Positions 17,478-25,830 of a stretch of DNA of 64,000 bases are shown piece after piece. Each line of letters begins with the position of its first letter. Position 1 is the first letter of the stretch. Both the position numbers and the translations under genes were made by a program. Source of the DNA: Sphingorhabdus sp. EL138 (GTDB lineage: Bacteria; Pseudomonadota; Alphaproteobacteria; Sphingomonadales; Sphingomonadaceae); the NCBI RefSeq assembly GCF_900258045.1, contig NZ_OGVD01000001.1, forward strand, positions 167,001 to 231,000, in the 5' to 3' direction. The notes under the pieces were generated by a model, which did no database searches, had not been told where the DNA came from, and saw only the letters and a list, made by a program, of their open reading frames with translations.

Positions 17478-19385
17478 TCAGGACGCTTCTTCGACTTTCA
17501 TATTATCCCGTTCATGTTCAAATTCCGGAACCAGTATTTTCAAAAGTGCTATTATCTCATCGGACGTACGACATTGCCTTAGATTGCTCAGTAGCTCATC
17601 CAGATCAGCCTCCGCCAGATGGCTTTCATGAGCCATCATGATCCGGTTATGGACAGTCGGCTTTGGATCATTGCCGATAATCAGTTCTTCATAAAGCTTC
17701 TCGCCAGGCCGTAAGCCTACTTCTTCAATTTCGATATCACCGTCCGGATCTGAATCATCACGAATGGTCAAACCGGATAGTTGGACCATTGTCTTAGCCA
17801 AATCCATGATCCGGACCGATTTGCCCATATCCAGCACGAATACTTCACCACCCTTCGCCATTCCACCGGCCTGAATAACCAGCTGGGCCGCTTCCGGAAT
17901 TGTCATAAAATACCGGGTCACATCGCGGTGGGTAAGAGTGATCGGCCCGCCGGTTTCAATCTGTTGCCGGAACAAGGGAACGACCGAACCACTGGATCCC
18001 AGGACATTGCCAAAGCGGACCATGGAAAACCTAGTCTCACTGATATCCGCAAGCGCCTGTACAATCTGTTCAGCACCGCGTTTCGTCGCGCCCATGACAT
18101 TGGTTGGACGAACAGCCTTGTCCGTGCTGATCAGGATAAAGTCGCTGACTTTCGCCAGATGAGCCGCATGAGCAACCTCATAAGTCCCCAATATGTTGTT
18201 TCTTGCGCCTTCGACAGGATTGGCTTCCACCAACGGTACATGCTTGTAAGCCGCGGCATGAAAAACCGTATCGGGTCGCCAGAACGCAAGAACTTCCTCC
18301 ACACGATTTGCGTCGGTCACCGATCCCAGCACAGGAATGATTTCCATATTTTCAGAGCCATGTTGCTCGAGATAGTTTTTGAGCTCTTTTTCAATAGCGT
18401 AGAGCGAAAACTCCGACAGCTCGAACAATATGAGCTGGCGTGCTCCGGATTTTGCAATCTGCCGACAGAGTTCACTGCCAATAGAGCCCCCTGCGCCGGT
18501 CACCATTACCGTCTTGCCAACTATTGTCCGGCCGAACAACAGTTCATTCGGCGGAACCGTTTCTCGACCAAGCAGGTCTTCGATGTCCAACTCACGAATA
18601 TCGTTGAATGACACTTGACCGTCTATGATATCTTTCATGTTTGGAAGGGTTTGAACGTGAACCTTGAACTTCTGAATCTGATCAACAATCGCCCGCCTTT
18701 TTTTTCGGGAGATGTTTGGAAGAGCCAGCAGGATATCAGTAACCGCATATCTGTTGATTATTTCCGGCAGGTTACCGCTCCAGAAAACCTTGTCGCCGTC
18801 GAGCTTTTGGCCATCCAGACGCTGATCATCATCAACATAGCCGCGCAATCGCATTGCGGGTTCAGAGCGCATGGATGATGCTAGTTGCTGGCCCGCATTG
18901 CCCGCCCCATAGATGATCACCGTTTTTACCTGCCCGCCAAAACGGTTACGCCCCAATATATCGACCATTAGATAACGTGCGGTAACACGTGAAAAACCGA
19001 CCATTATGAAGAAGATAATGGGTTGAATAACACCAATGGTCCGCGGAACACCGGCAATCCCGATAACCGAAAAAATTATCACCATTGGCACACCATAGAC
19101 TGCAAAAGCACGCACCAATGTCTTCATCATACCAGAGCCCGCATAGCGAAAAATCGCATTGTAGACACCGATCAGGTAAAATACCGGAATCATGATCAAG
19201 AGGGCGCCAAGCACTACTTTCTGAATTGCCAGATCCCAGTAAATCCAGACTCCCACGCGTAGCGAATAGGCTATCCATATCGACTGGACGCAAAGGATCA
19301 TGTCCAATACCAGAACGATGGCCTGTTTCTGTCGGCGAGAAATATCTGCTATTCGCTCCAAGATGGAGATGGCAAGGGCGGTCAT
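17478..19385 (-). CDS. Nucleoside-diphosphate sugar epimerase/dehydratase (CapD/WbpM/FlaA1 type)
   Basis: 635 residues. Four membrane spans fill residues about 25-140. A first Rossmann domain follows with GAGNAG at 160-165, and then the catalytic domain with TGAGGSIG at 296-303, STDKA at 420-424 and MGATKR at 431-436. Replacement of the usual YxxxK by TDK and a later Lys marks UDP-GlcNAc 4,6-dehydratases such as WbpM and PglF. These make 4-keto-6-deoxy sugars for surface glycans. It is convergent with cysQ and divergent from ugd, at the edge of the polysaccharide genes. The ribosome site of the chosen ATG is poor, so the start is less sure. Confidence 0.92.
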   Translation of the reverse strand: MTALAISILERIADISRRQKQAIVLVLDMILCVQSIWIAYSLRVGVWIYWDLAIQKVVLGALLIMIPVFYLIGVYNAIFRYAGSGMMKTLVRAFAVYGVPMVIIFSVIGIAGVPRTIGVIQPIIFFIMVGFSRVTARYLMVDILGRNRFGGQVKTVIIYGAGNAGQQLASSMRSEPAMRLRGYVDDDQRLDGQKLDGDKVFWSGNLPEIINRYAVTDILLALPNISRKKRRAIVDQIQKFKVHVQTLPNMKDIIDGQVSFNDIRELDIEDLLGRETVPPNELLFGRTIVGKTVMVTGAGGSIGSELCRQIAKSGARQLILFELSEFSLYAIEKELKNYLEQHGSENMEIIPVLGSVTDANRVEEVLAFWRPDTVFHAAAYKHVPLVEANPVEGARNNILGTYEVAHAAHLAKVSDFILISTDKAVRPTNVMGATKRGAEQIVQALADISETRFSMVRFGNVLGSSGSVVPLFRQQIETGGPITLTHRDVTRYFMTIPEAAQLVIQAGGMAKGGEVFVLDMGKSVRIMDLAKTMVQLSGLTIRDDSDPDGDIEIEEVGLRPGEKLYEELIIGNDPKPTVHNRIMMAHESHLAEADLDELLSNLRQCRTSDEIIALLKILVPEFEHERDNMKVEEAS

Positions 19386-19691
19386 GGTTTCGATTTTACT
19401 AAATCCTGAACTAGTTGAACCGCTGCGTCAAAAGCGACTATTTCCCAATAAACGACTTCACCGCATTTTCCAAATATTTCAATTTCGCAGTTCGAATTGG
19501 CATATCAACCGGCTGAGGCATTAATGTAAGCTGGCTCACAATTTTTACTTGAACCCAATAATATAAAGACAGAATGCACCTTAAAGCGGTCGGAATAAAC
19601 GGCCATGCTTGACCGACATTCTTGAACGGGCCACAGAAACAGGAATACTGTGTCATAACCGACTCAATATCAATCACGCCAAAGGATAAAT
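19386..19691. other. Divergent promoter region between the CapD-type gene and ugd
   Basis: 306 bases, AT-richer than the flanks, with no convincing gene. A minus-strand frame across the right half overlaps the ugd start and has no family features. No JUMPstart element or clear promoter consensus was seen. AAGGATAAAT just before 19692 supplies the ugd ribosome site. Confidence 0.5.
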
Positions 19692-21017
19692 ATGAAAATT
19701 GCAATGATCGGCTCCGGCTATGTCGGTTTGGTTTCTGGCGCATGTTTTGCTGATTTTGGGCATGAAGTCGTCTGCGTGGACAAGGATCCGCGTAAAATTG
19801 AAAAGCTTGAACAAAATATCATGCCCATTTTTGAACCCGGACTTGCCAGCTTGGTCGAGCGCAACGTCACCGGCGGGCGACTGTCCTTTTCGGGTGACCT
19901 CAAAGAGTCGGTCAAGGATTGTGATGCCGTGTTTATTGCCGTTGGCACACCATCCCGGCGCGGTGACGGCCATGCCGACCTAAGCTATGTTCATGCCGCG
20001 AGCGAAGAAATTGCTGATTCCATTACCAAGCCGACCGTCGTCGTCACAAAGTCCACTGTGCCCGTCGGAACAGGAGACGAGGTCGAACTGATATTATCGA
20101 AAAAGCTCAATGCCGATCAGTTTGCCGTTGTATCCAATCCCGAATTTCTTCGGGAAGGTGCGGCCATTAATGATTTCAAACGACCTGATCGCATTGTGAT
20201 TGGTGCTGAAACCGAATGGGCCAAAGATGTAATGAGTGAGATTTACCGACCACTGTTTCTCAATGAATCGCCCATCCTTTTCACAGGCCGCCGGACCGCA
20301 GAATTGATCAAATATGCTGCCAATGCCTTTCTGGCCACCAAGATTACGTTCATCAATGAAATTGCCGATTTGTGTGAAAAAGTTGGCGCGGACGTACAGG
20401 AAGTCTCTCGCGGTATCGGACTGGACAACCGGATCGGTTCTAAATTTCTCCACGCCGGACCTGGCTATGGCGGTAGCTGTTTTCCAAAAGACACCCTGGC
20501 ATTGCTGAAAACCGCTCAGGACTATGAAAGTCCGGTACGGATTGTTGAAGCCGTCGTACAGGTAAACGACCAGCGCAAACGCGCAATGGGTCGAAAAGTC
20601 ATCCAGGCGCTGGGCGGAGAAGCCCGCGACAAGAAAGTGGCACTGCTGGGCCTGACGTTCAAACCCAATACGGATGACATGCGTGATGCGCCGTCTATCG
20701 CCGTTGCCCAGACTCTGATTGATGCTGGTGCTCAGGTCAGCGCCTATGACCCTGAAGGCATGGAAATAGCGGCAGAAATCATGCCGGATGTCACAATGAC
20801 GGAAAGCAGCTATGAAGCAGCAACTGATGCCGATGCGGTTGTGATCGTAACCGAATGGGATGCGTTTCGGGCCCTTGATCTCAACAGATTGTCTTCTTTG
20901 ATGACCGGCAAAGTGCTGGTTGATTTACGGAATATATATCATCCTGCCGATGTCGGCAAAAGCGGACTGGAATATACAGGTGTTGGCCGTAGTCGAGGTC
21001 CCATGGGCAACCTATGA
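19692..21017 (+). CDS. ugd: UDP-glucose 6-dehydrogenase
   Basis: 441 residues. NAD-binding GSGYVGLVSG lies near the N-terminus and NPEFLREG at 149-156. The catalytic Lys207 and Asn211 are in IKYAANAF, and the catalytic Cys263 is in GYGGSCFPKD. The enzyme oxidises UDP-glucose to UDP-glucuronate for acidic exopolysaccharide or lipid glycans. The length and all active-site residues are standard. The stop overlaps the manA start by four bases, so ugd, manA and manC look like one operon. Confidence 0.97.
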   Translation: MKIAMIGSGYVGLVSGACFADFGHEVVCVDKDPRKIEKLEQNIMPIFEPGLASLVERNVTGGRLSFSGDLKESVKDCDAVFIAVGTPSRRGDGHADLSYVHAASEEIADSITKPTVVVTKSTVPVGTGDEVELILSKKLNADQFAVVSNPEFLREGAAINDFKRPDRIVIGAETEWAKDVMSEIYRPLFLNESPILFTGRRTAELIKYAANAFLATKITFINEIADLCEKVGADVQEVSRGIGLDNRIGSKFLHAGPGYGGSCFPKDTLALLKTAQDYESPVRIVEAVVQVNDQRKRAMGRKVIQALGGEARDKKVALLGLTFKPNTDDMRDAPSIAVAQTLIDAGAQVSAYDPEGMEIAAEIMPDVTMTESSYEAATDADAVVIVTEWDAFRALDLNRLSSLMTGKVLVDLRNIYHPADVGKSGLEYTGVGRSRGPMGNL

Positions 21018-21817
21018 AACTGAGACAGAAAAAGGTCAGAAAGCCATGGGGGCAATCGATGTTACCCGAGGTATTTGGTGGAAAACAAAAGGAAAAAGTC
21101 GGCGAAATCTGGTTTGCACCACCCAAGGCTATAGCGCCTGCCCTCTTGGTCAAATATTTGTTCACCAGTGAAAAACTATCCGTTCAGGTGCACCCCAATG
21201 ATCGTCAGGCGCGTCGGCAGGGAGCTCCCGTTGGTAAAGAAGAATGCTGGTACATATTGGCTGCCGAACCGGATGCTGTCCTGGGCATCGGACTGACCAA
21301 AGAGGTCAGCCCGACCAAATTGCACGCAGCGGTTGCTTGCGGCCAGATTGAACAGCTGATTGACTGGAAACCCGTTAAACCGGGCGATCTGTTCTACGTG
21401 CCTGCTGGTACCATCCACGCGATTGGACCCGGAATACAGCTGATTGAAGTGCAACAAAATTCCGATATTACCTACCGGCTTTACGACTATGGACGCCCGC
21501 GCGAACTGCATCTGGACGACGCTATATCGGTAGCGACACCGGCCCCCTATGATATGAAAAACTATCGTGAAACTGTGCCGGATCAGTCTGCCAAACTGGT
21601 CGATGGGCCACATTTCAGGCTGTTTCAGGTTGTTGGCGACGATCACGATATATTAACAGCTACTGTTGCAGGGGAATGGCAAGTCATACCGCTAGAAGGT
21701 AAGGTAACTGCCAGAGGTAAAACTATTAGCACCGGGGGATGCGGACTTTGCACCAAAGTTTCCGAAATCGATCTATCCAAAAATATCAGATGCCTGATTG
21801 CGTGTACCATGAAATGA
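21014..21817 (+). CDS. manA: Mannose-6-phosphate isomerase, class I
   Basis: 267 residues, a short bacterial class I isomerase. The metal-binding motif QVHPND is at 58-63 with His60, and VPAGTIHAIG at about 129-138 supplies His135. It interconverts fructose 6-phosphate and mannose 6-phosphate, the entry to GDP-mannose. It overlaps ugd (ATGA) and lies 10 bases before manC. Because manC here lacks the fused type II isomerase domain, this separate enzyme completes the pathway. Confidence 0.93.
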   Translation: MKLRQKKVRKPWGQSMLPEVFGGKQKEKVGEIWFAPPKAIAPALLVKYLFTSEKLSVQVHPNDRQARRQGAPVGKEECWYILAAEPDAVLGIGLTKEVSPTKLHAAVACGQIEQLIDWKPVKPGDLFYVPAGTIHAIGPGIQLIEVQQNSDITYRLYDYGRPRELHLDDAISVATPAPYDMKNYRETVPDQSAKLVDGPHFRLFQVVGDDHDILTATVAGEWQVIPLEGKVTARGKTISTGGCGLCTKVSEIDLSKNIRCLIACTMK

Positions 21818-21827
21818 ACATGACAAC

Positions 21828-22895
21828 ATGAGCAACGATAATCTCATAACCCCGGTAATTCTGTCAGGCGGCTCGGGCACTCGTCTATGGCCGCTGTCGA
21901 CAGATAAACGGCCCAAGCAGTTTTTGAACCTGACCGGCCCGCTCAGCATGTTCCAGATGACATTGGAAAGATGTCAGGAACCTCATGTATTTGGATCACC
22001 AATCATCGTTGGCAGTGCCAAACACGCTGCGCTCGTTGAAGAACAAATGGATGAAATTGGCGCGGCATCGGCCGTTCATATACTCGAACCCTGTGCGAGA
22101 AATACCGCGCCAGCAATCGCTTTAGCAGCTCTTGCCTGCAAAAATCCGCAAAGTCCGATGCTTGTGATGCCCAGTGACCACGTCATCAAGAACGTAGCGG
22201 CATTTCATGATGCTGTCAGGGAGTCACTGCCCCTGGCAAAAGCACGGTGGCTGGTGACTTTCGGCATCGAACCCGACGGCCCTGAAACCGGCTATGGCTA
22301 TATCCGGCAAGGTGAACCGATTTTCGGCAGTACCAATAGCTTTGCCGCACAAAAATTTGTTGAGAAGCCGAACCGCGAAAATGCTGAAAAAATGCTCGCC
22401 AGCGGCGATTATTTCTGGAATGCGGGAATTTTCCTGTTCAGGGCCGATACCTATTTGCAAGCTCTGGGAGATCATGCGCCAGAAATGCTGGAAGCAGCAC
22501 AAAATGCTATGAGACAGGCGCATAAAGACGGAAGTCAGACAAGCCCGGATGAAGGCAGCTTTTCGCGCGCGCCTTCTGATTCCATTGACTATGCCGTTAT
22601 GGAAAAAGCTGAGAAAGTTGCCGTTACCCCGGTAAATCCAGGCTGGTCCGATGTCGGCAGCTGGGATTCGCTGTTTGAGATCAGTGCTTCAGATGACCAA
22701 TCCAACGTAACCACTGGCGACGTTTTGGCGATTGATGCAAAGGACAACCTGATTCACACCGATGGAATTGAGGTCGTAACACTTGGTGTAAATGATCTGA
22801 TCATAGTAGCCAGTGGAGACAAGGTGATGATCATGCCCAGGGGCCAGTCACAAGATGTCAGAAAGATCGTCAGCGAGCGACAGAAAAACGACTAA
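21828..22895 (+). CDS. manC: Mannose-1-phosphate guanylyltransferase
   Basis: 355 residues. The nucleotidyltransferase signature GGSGTRLWPLS and the downstream KRPKQFL stand at the N-terminus, with FVEKPN in the middle. It makes GDP-mannose from mannose 1-phosphate and GTP. It lacks the C-terminal isomerase domain of the long AlgA/ManC form. No phosphomannomutase is present in this window, so that step must be encoded elsewhere. Its stop overlaps the stop of the convergent membrane-protein gene by four bases. Confidence 0.95.
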   Translation: MSNDNLITPVILSGGSGTRLWPLSTDKRPKQFLNLTGPLSMFQMTLERCQEPHVFGSPIIVGSAKHAALVEEQMDEIGAASAVHILEPCARNTAPAIALAALACKNPQSPMLVMPSDHVIKNVAAFHDAVRESLPLAKARWLVTFGIEPDGPETGYGYIRQGEPIFGSTNSFAAQKFVEKPNRENAEKMLASGDYFWNAGIFLFRADTYLQALGDHAPEMLEAAQNAMRQAHKDGSQTSPDEGSFSRAPSDSIDYAVMEKAEKVAVTPVNPGWSDVGSWDSLFEISASDDQSNVTTGDVLAIDAKDNLIHTDGIEVVTLGVNDLIIVASGDKVMIMPRGQSQDVRKIVSERQKND

Positions 22896-23269
22896 ACAGC
22901 AGTCTCTGATTGAAGCCCATTGGCACGGACACCGTCAGCTTCCGTAGATTTGCCAATCATCCATGTGGGCCAGAACCGTGCAATGAGCATTAATACCGTC
23001 GGAATCAGCATCGTGTTCCAAAGATCATGATATGCTTCCTGTCTCAACAGCGCTTCTGGCGCTTTGCTCAAGCCAAGGCGTTGATAGTCTAAATATTCAT
23101 TGGCTAATGCCGCAGCAAGAACAACTGTCCATGGCCACAGACTTCCAAGTGACCGGCGAAAAAACAAAGCAAGTGAAAATTGTATGGCTAGAGCTCCGTA
23201 GATATGAAGCGCGTCACGGTCGAGGCCCGTGACGTTTTCGAGCATTATTTTTATATCCAACCACAACAT
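22892..23269 (-). CDS. Small membrane protein next to polysaccharide genes (VanZ-like?)
   Basis: 125 residues with about three hydrophobic spans. The central segment (…VVLAAALANEYLDYQRLG) has the charged Asn-Glu pair within a helix seen in VanZ-like or phage-holin-like membrane proteins, but the match is loose. I do not recognise a defined function. It is convergent with manC with a four-base stop-stop overlap and lies upstream of the O-antigen ligase gene on the same strand. Confidence 0.6.
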   Translation of the reverse strand: MLWLDIKIMLENVTGLDRDALHIYGALAIQFSLALFFRRSLGSLWPWTVVLAAALANEYLDYQRLGLSKAPEALLRQEAYHDLWNTMLIPTVLMLIARFWPTWMIGKSTEADGVRANGLQSETAV

Positions 23270-23449
23270 GGGTGACCCTTGGCGAAGTGATCCCTAACCG
23301 TCAATGAACAAATACCGCAGTTGAACCATATCAATTCACCGGTGGCCTAATGTTTGCCTAGTCTTGCTAAACTTGAGAGAACCGTCAGTTTTTCCAACAG
23401 CCCGGCTGTGCTGGCCTTTTATGACCGCGGCTTCAAACCATGAAAATAC

Positions 23450-24715
23450 TCAATTGGGCAAACTGGTTTTCCTTGGCGCCAACAGCATCAGGATCGATAT
23501 CGTATATATGGCTATCGGATAGGGGTAATATAGAAAATTATCATATAGCATGTAGATGGAGCCACCGCCAAAAAATGCCAAAGCAGCCATCTGATGCGGA
23601 TCCCTGATCTCGATTTTGAAGATAGTTATCATTCGAAATATTGCATACAATAGCGAGAACAGGCCAATGATACCGACCGAAAATAACAGTTGTACCGGGA
23701 AACTATGTGGTCCCTTAAAACCGAGTGTTTTTCGAGGACCCATTCTTTGAAACTGATCAATGCCATGGCCGGCAACAGGATTGTCGAGAAAAATTCTGAG
23801 AGATGAAGCCCAAAGTTCACTTCTGCCGCTACTGACTTTATACATATCATCAGTCTGTTGACTGGATGACAGAATTCTTTCCATCCCATATTGTGACATC
23901 GGCGCTGGGCTGACTAAATTGGTCGCAACTGAAAACGTAAGAGAAATCAGAAAATACTTGGCAAGTGTTTTGCGGTTCTTCGGAAAAAACAAAACGGCTA
24001 TCGACAATGCCGCAAGAATAGCGAGCAAACTGCCTCGCGATCCGGTCCACAGAGTCATAGCCAATCCAAAACTGCCAAAAACATACGCCAGCAATTTACC
24101 ATGGATTCCCTCTTTATTGATTAAGGCTAAACCAGCGGCAAATATCGACAGCCAGAAAAATCCGGCCCACCGGACATTGGTAACACCCGGAACTCTGTTT
24201 ATCCAATCAGACTCCGAGGGTGGATAGATGCTAAAATCGATAGCCCATAATAAAGTATAGGCTAGGACAGATATCCCCAGTATCGTCCAAAAACACTCAA
24301 ACAACCGGGGCTGCTCACGTCGCATGACATCATACAGTCCGATCGCAAATAGCGCATGAACGATAAGACTGATGAGACCCAAGGCCGCCGCAGCAGGGTT
24401 CACGGAAACAAATATATAAACATATGCTATTGATAGCAGGAATATCCCCAATACCAGTAAATCAAGCTTATTGGTTCCGTTCAAGAACCGCTTTGGAGCG
24501 CTATCGCCGCGAAAGAATATGCAGCAAAGTAGTAATTCTACAATTGGAATCGCCAGTGAGTTTCCTGCAATAACCTTACGATAAAACCCCTCATGAGGTC
24601 CGAAATCCCAAGGGATCAGAATCGATAAAACTGGAGTCAAAGCCATCAAAATATACAAAAAATATATCCGCGACTTTGTGGTCGGTCGCGACTTTAAGAT
24701 AGCCCCATTTATCAA
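23450..24715 (-). CDS. O-antigen ligase / polymerase family membrane protein
   Basis: 421 residues, about ten to twelve hydrophobic spans. The motif TGSRGSLLAILAAL and a large periplasmic loop with DNPVAGHGIDQFQ and HSFPVQLLFSVGI are the recognised features of the Wzy/WaaL (O-antigen ligase) family. It should join or polymerise lipid-linked glycan in the inner membrane, facing the periplasm. The composition is clearly AT-richer than in flanking genes, common for polysaccharide polymerases and a possible sign of transfer. The substrate is unknown. Confidence 0.85.
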   Translation of the reverse strand: MINGAILKSRPTTKSRIYFLYILMALTPVLSILIPWDFGPHEGFYRKVIAGNSLAIPIVELLLCCIFFRGDSAPKRFLNGTNKLDLLVLGIFLLSIAYVYIFVSVNPAAAALGLISLIVHALFAIGLYDVMRREQPRLFECFWTILGISVLAYTLLWAIDFSIYPPSESDWINRVPGVTNVRWAGFFWLSIFAAGLALINKEGIHGKLLAYVFGSFGLAMTLWTGSRGSLLAILAALSIAVLFFPKNRKTLAKYFLISLTFSVATNLVSPAPMSQYGMERILSSSQQTDDMYKVSSGRSELWASSLRIFLDNPVAGHGIDQFQRMGPRKTLGFKGPHSFPVQLLFSVGIIGLFSLLYAIFRMITIFKIEIRDPHQMAALAFFGGGSIYMLYDNFLYYPYPIAIYTISILMLLAPRKTSLPN

Positions 24716-24773
24716 GCGATCATCCTCACATATTTGATCAAACGATTTCGCCTAACACTCATTTGTCACTTTA

Positions 24774-24804
24774 TGGTTAACTAGGAAGAGTTTAACATTA
24801 ACCA
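24774..24804. promoter_or_regulatory. TGGTTAA inverted repeat upstream of the CitE-like gene
   Basis: TGGTTAA (24774-24780) and TTAACCA (24798-24804), 17 bases apart, with GTTTAAC between them. It lies about 55 bases before the start codon at 24859. A closely related arrangement precedes the aldehyde dehydrogenase gene at 25765-25789, which suggests a shared regulator. Confidence 0.45.
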
Positions 24805-24858
24805 CCAACTCGTTTTAAGCCGAAACATGAAGCCATCAGAAGTTCGAAAGAAGAAGTT

Positions 24859-25734
24859 ATGAAGCCACGCCGTTCCTGTCTTTATATGCCGGCGTCCAAT
24901 GCGCGGGCTCTTGAAAAAGCAAAGACACTGCCAGCCGATACGATCATCCTTGATCTGGAGGATGCGGTAGCGCCTGATGCCAAGGATGACGCCCGCAAGG
25001 CCGCATGCGACGCTCTTGCCGAAGGCGGTTACGGCAAGCGGGAAATGGTCGTGCGCGTGAACGCTATGGATACGCCGTGGTTTGCGCAGGACATGGAAAG
25101 CATCTGCGCCAGCAAAGCCAACGCGATACTGGTACCAAAAGTGCGCAGCGTCAAAGATATTATAGAAATATCCGGCATCATAGACCGGGAAAAGGCTGCC
25201 GAAAAATTGAACCTGTGGGCCATGATCGAAATGCCGGTAGCTATACTGAACATAGCCGGAATTGCGGAAGTGGCCGCCTCGACCCGCCTGACGACTTTCG
25301 TCATGGGTTTTAACGATCTCGCCAAGGAAATGCGCGCCGAACAGGACCGGGCTTTGTTTACGCCCGCCATGGCCCAAACCATCATGGCGGGCCGGGCCTA
25401 TGGACTGAATATTCTCGACAGTGTGTATAATGATTTCAAGGATCCGGCCGGGTTCGAACAGGAATGCCGCCAGGCGAAAGCATATGGATTTGACGGAAAG
25501 ACGCTGATCCACCCCTCCCAGGTCGACATTGCAAATCGCGAATTCGCGCCCGATGACGCCAAGATTGCAGAAGCACAGGCGATCGTCGCGGCGTTCAAAG
25601 ATCCAGAAAATGCGGACAAAGGCGTGATAACCGTCAATGGCAAGATGACCGAGCGGCTGCATTTGGAGCAGGCAGAACAGACCATAGCGATGGCGGAAGC
25701 AATTGCAGCCGCCGACCAATCCGGCACCCAATAA
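24859..25734 (+). CDS. HpcH/HpaI aldolase/citrate lyase beta-like protein (CitE superfamily)
   Basis: 291 residues. The start MKPRRSCLYMPASNARALEKA, the acidic LDLEDAVAPDAK motif and the later VPKVRS and MGFNDLAKEMRAE strands are those of CitE-like lyases (malyl-CoA, beta-methylmalyl-CoA or citramalyl-CoA lyase, or malyl-CoA thioesterase). These cleave or form C-C bonds next to a CoA thioester. Which substrate is used cannot be told from the sequence. No CitD or CitF subunit is nearby, so it is not a citrate lyase complex. It is followed by an aldehyde dehydrogenase and a CoA-transferase. Confidence 0.88.
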   Translation: MKPRRSCLYMPASNARALEKAKTLPADTIILDLEDAVAPDAKDDARKAACDALAEGGYGKREMVVRVNAMDTPWFAQDMESICASKANAILVPKVRSVKDIIEISGIIDREKAAEKLNLWAMIEMPVAILNIAGIAEVAASTRLTTFVMGFNDLAKEMRAEQDRALFTPAMAQTIMAGRAYGLNILDSVYNDFKDPAGFEQECRQAKAYGFDGKTLIHPSQVDIANREFAPDDAKIAEAQAIVAAFKDPENADKGVITVNGKMTERLHLEQAEQTIAMAEAIAAADQSGTQ

Positions 25735-25764
25735 GCCGTTCGATCTCGACAAACCGCAAAAATA

Positions 25765-25789
25765 TGGTTTAAGTGGTTAATTGAAACCA
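25765..25789. promoter_or_regulatory. TGGTTWA motif cluster upstream of the aldehyde dehydrogenase
   Basis: TGGTTTAA (25765-25772), TGGTTAA (25774-25780) and AAACCA (25784-25789) stand in a 25-base block about 45 bases before the GTG start. The outer elements form an inverted repeat. The same heptamer forms the inverted repeat at 24774-24804. Confidence 0.45.
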
Positions 25790-25830
25790 AAAATGATGCG
25801 CGCAAACTGGCGCTTTGCAGGAGAAGAGAC

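Noticed and set aside
24777-24801. TTAA repeats as a CtrA site (TTAA-N7-TTAA) ahead of the lyase gene
   Set aside because: The spacings are 11 and 2 bases, not seven.
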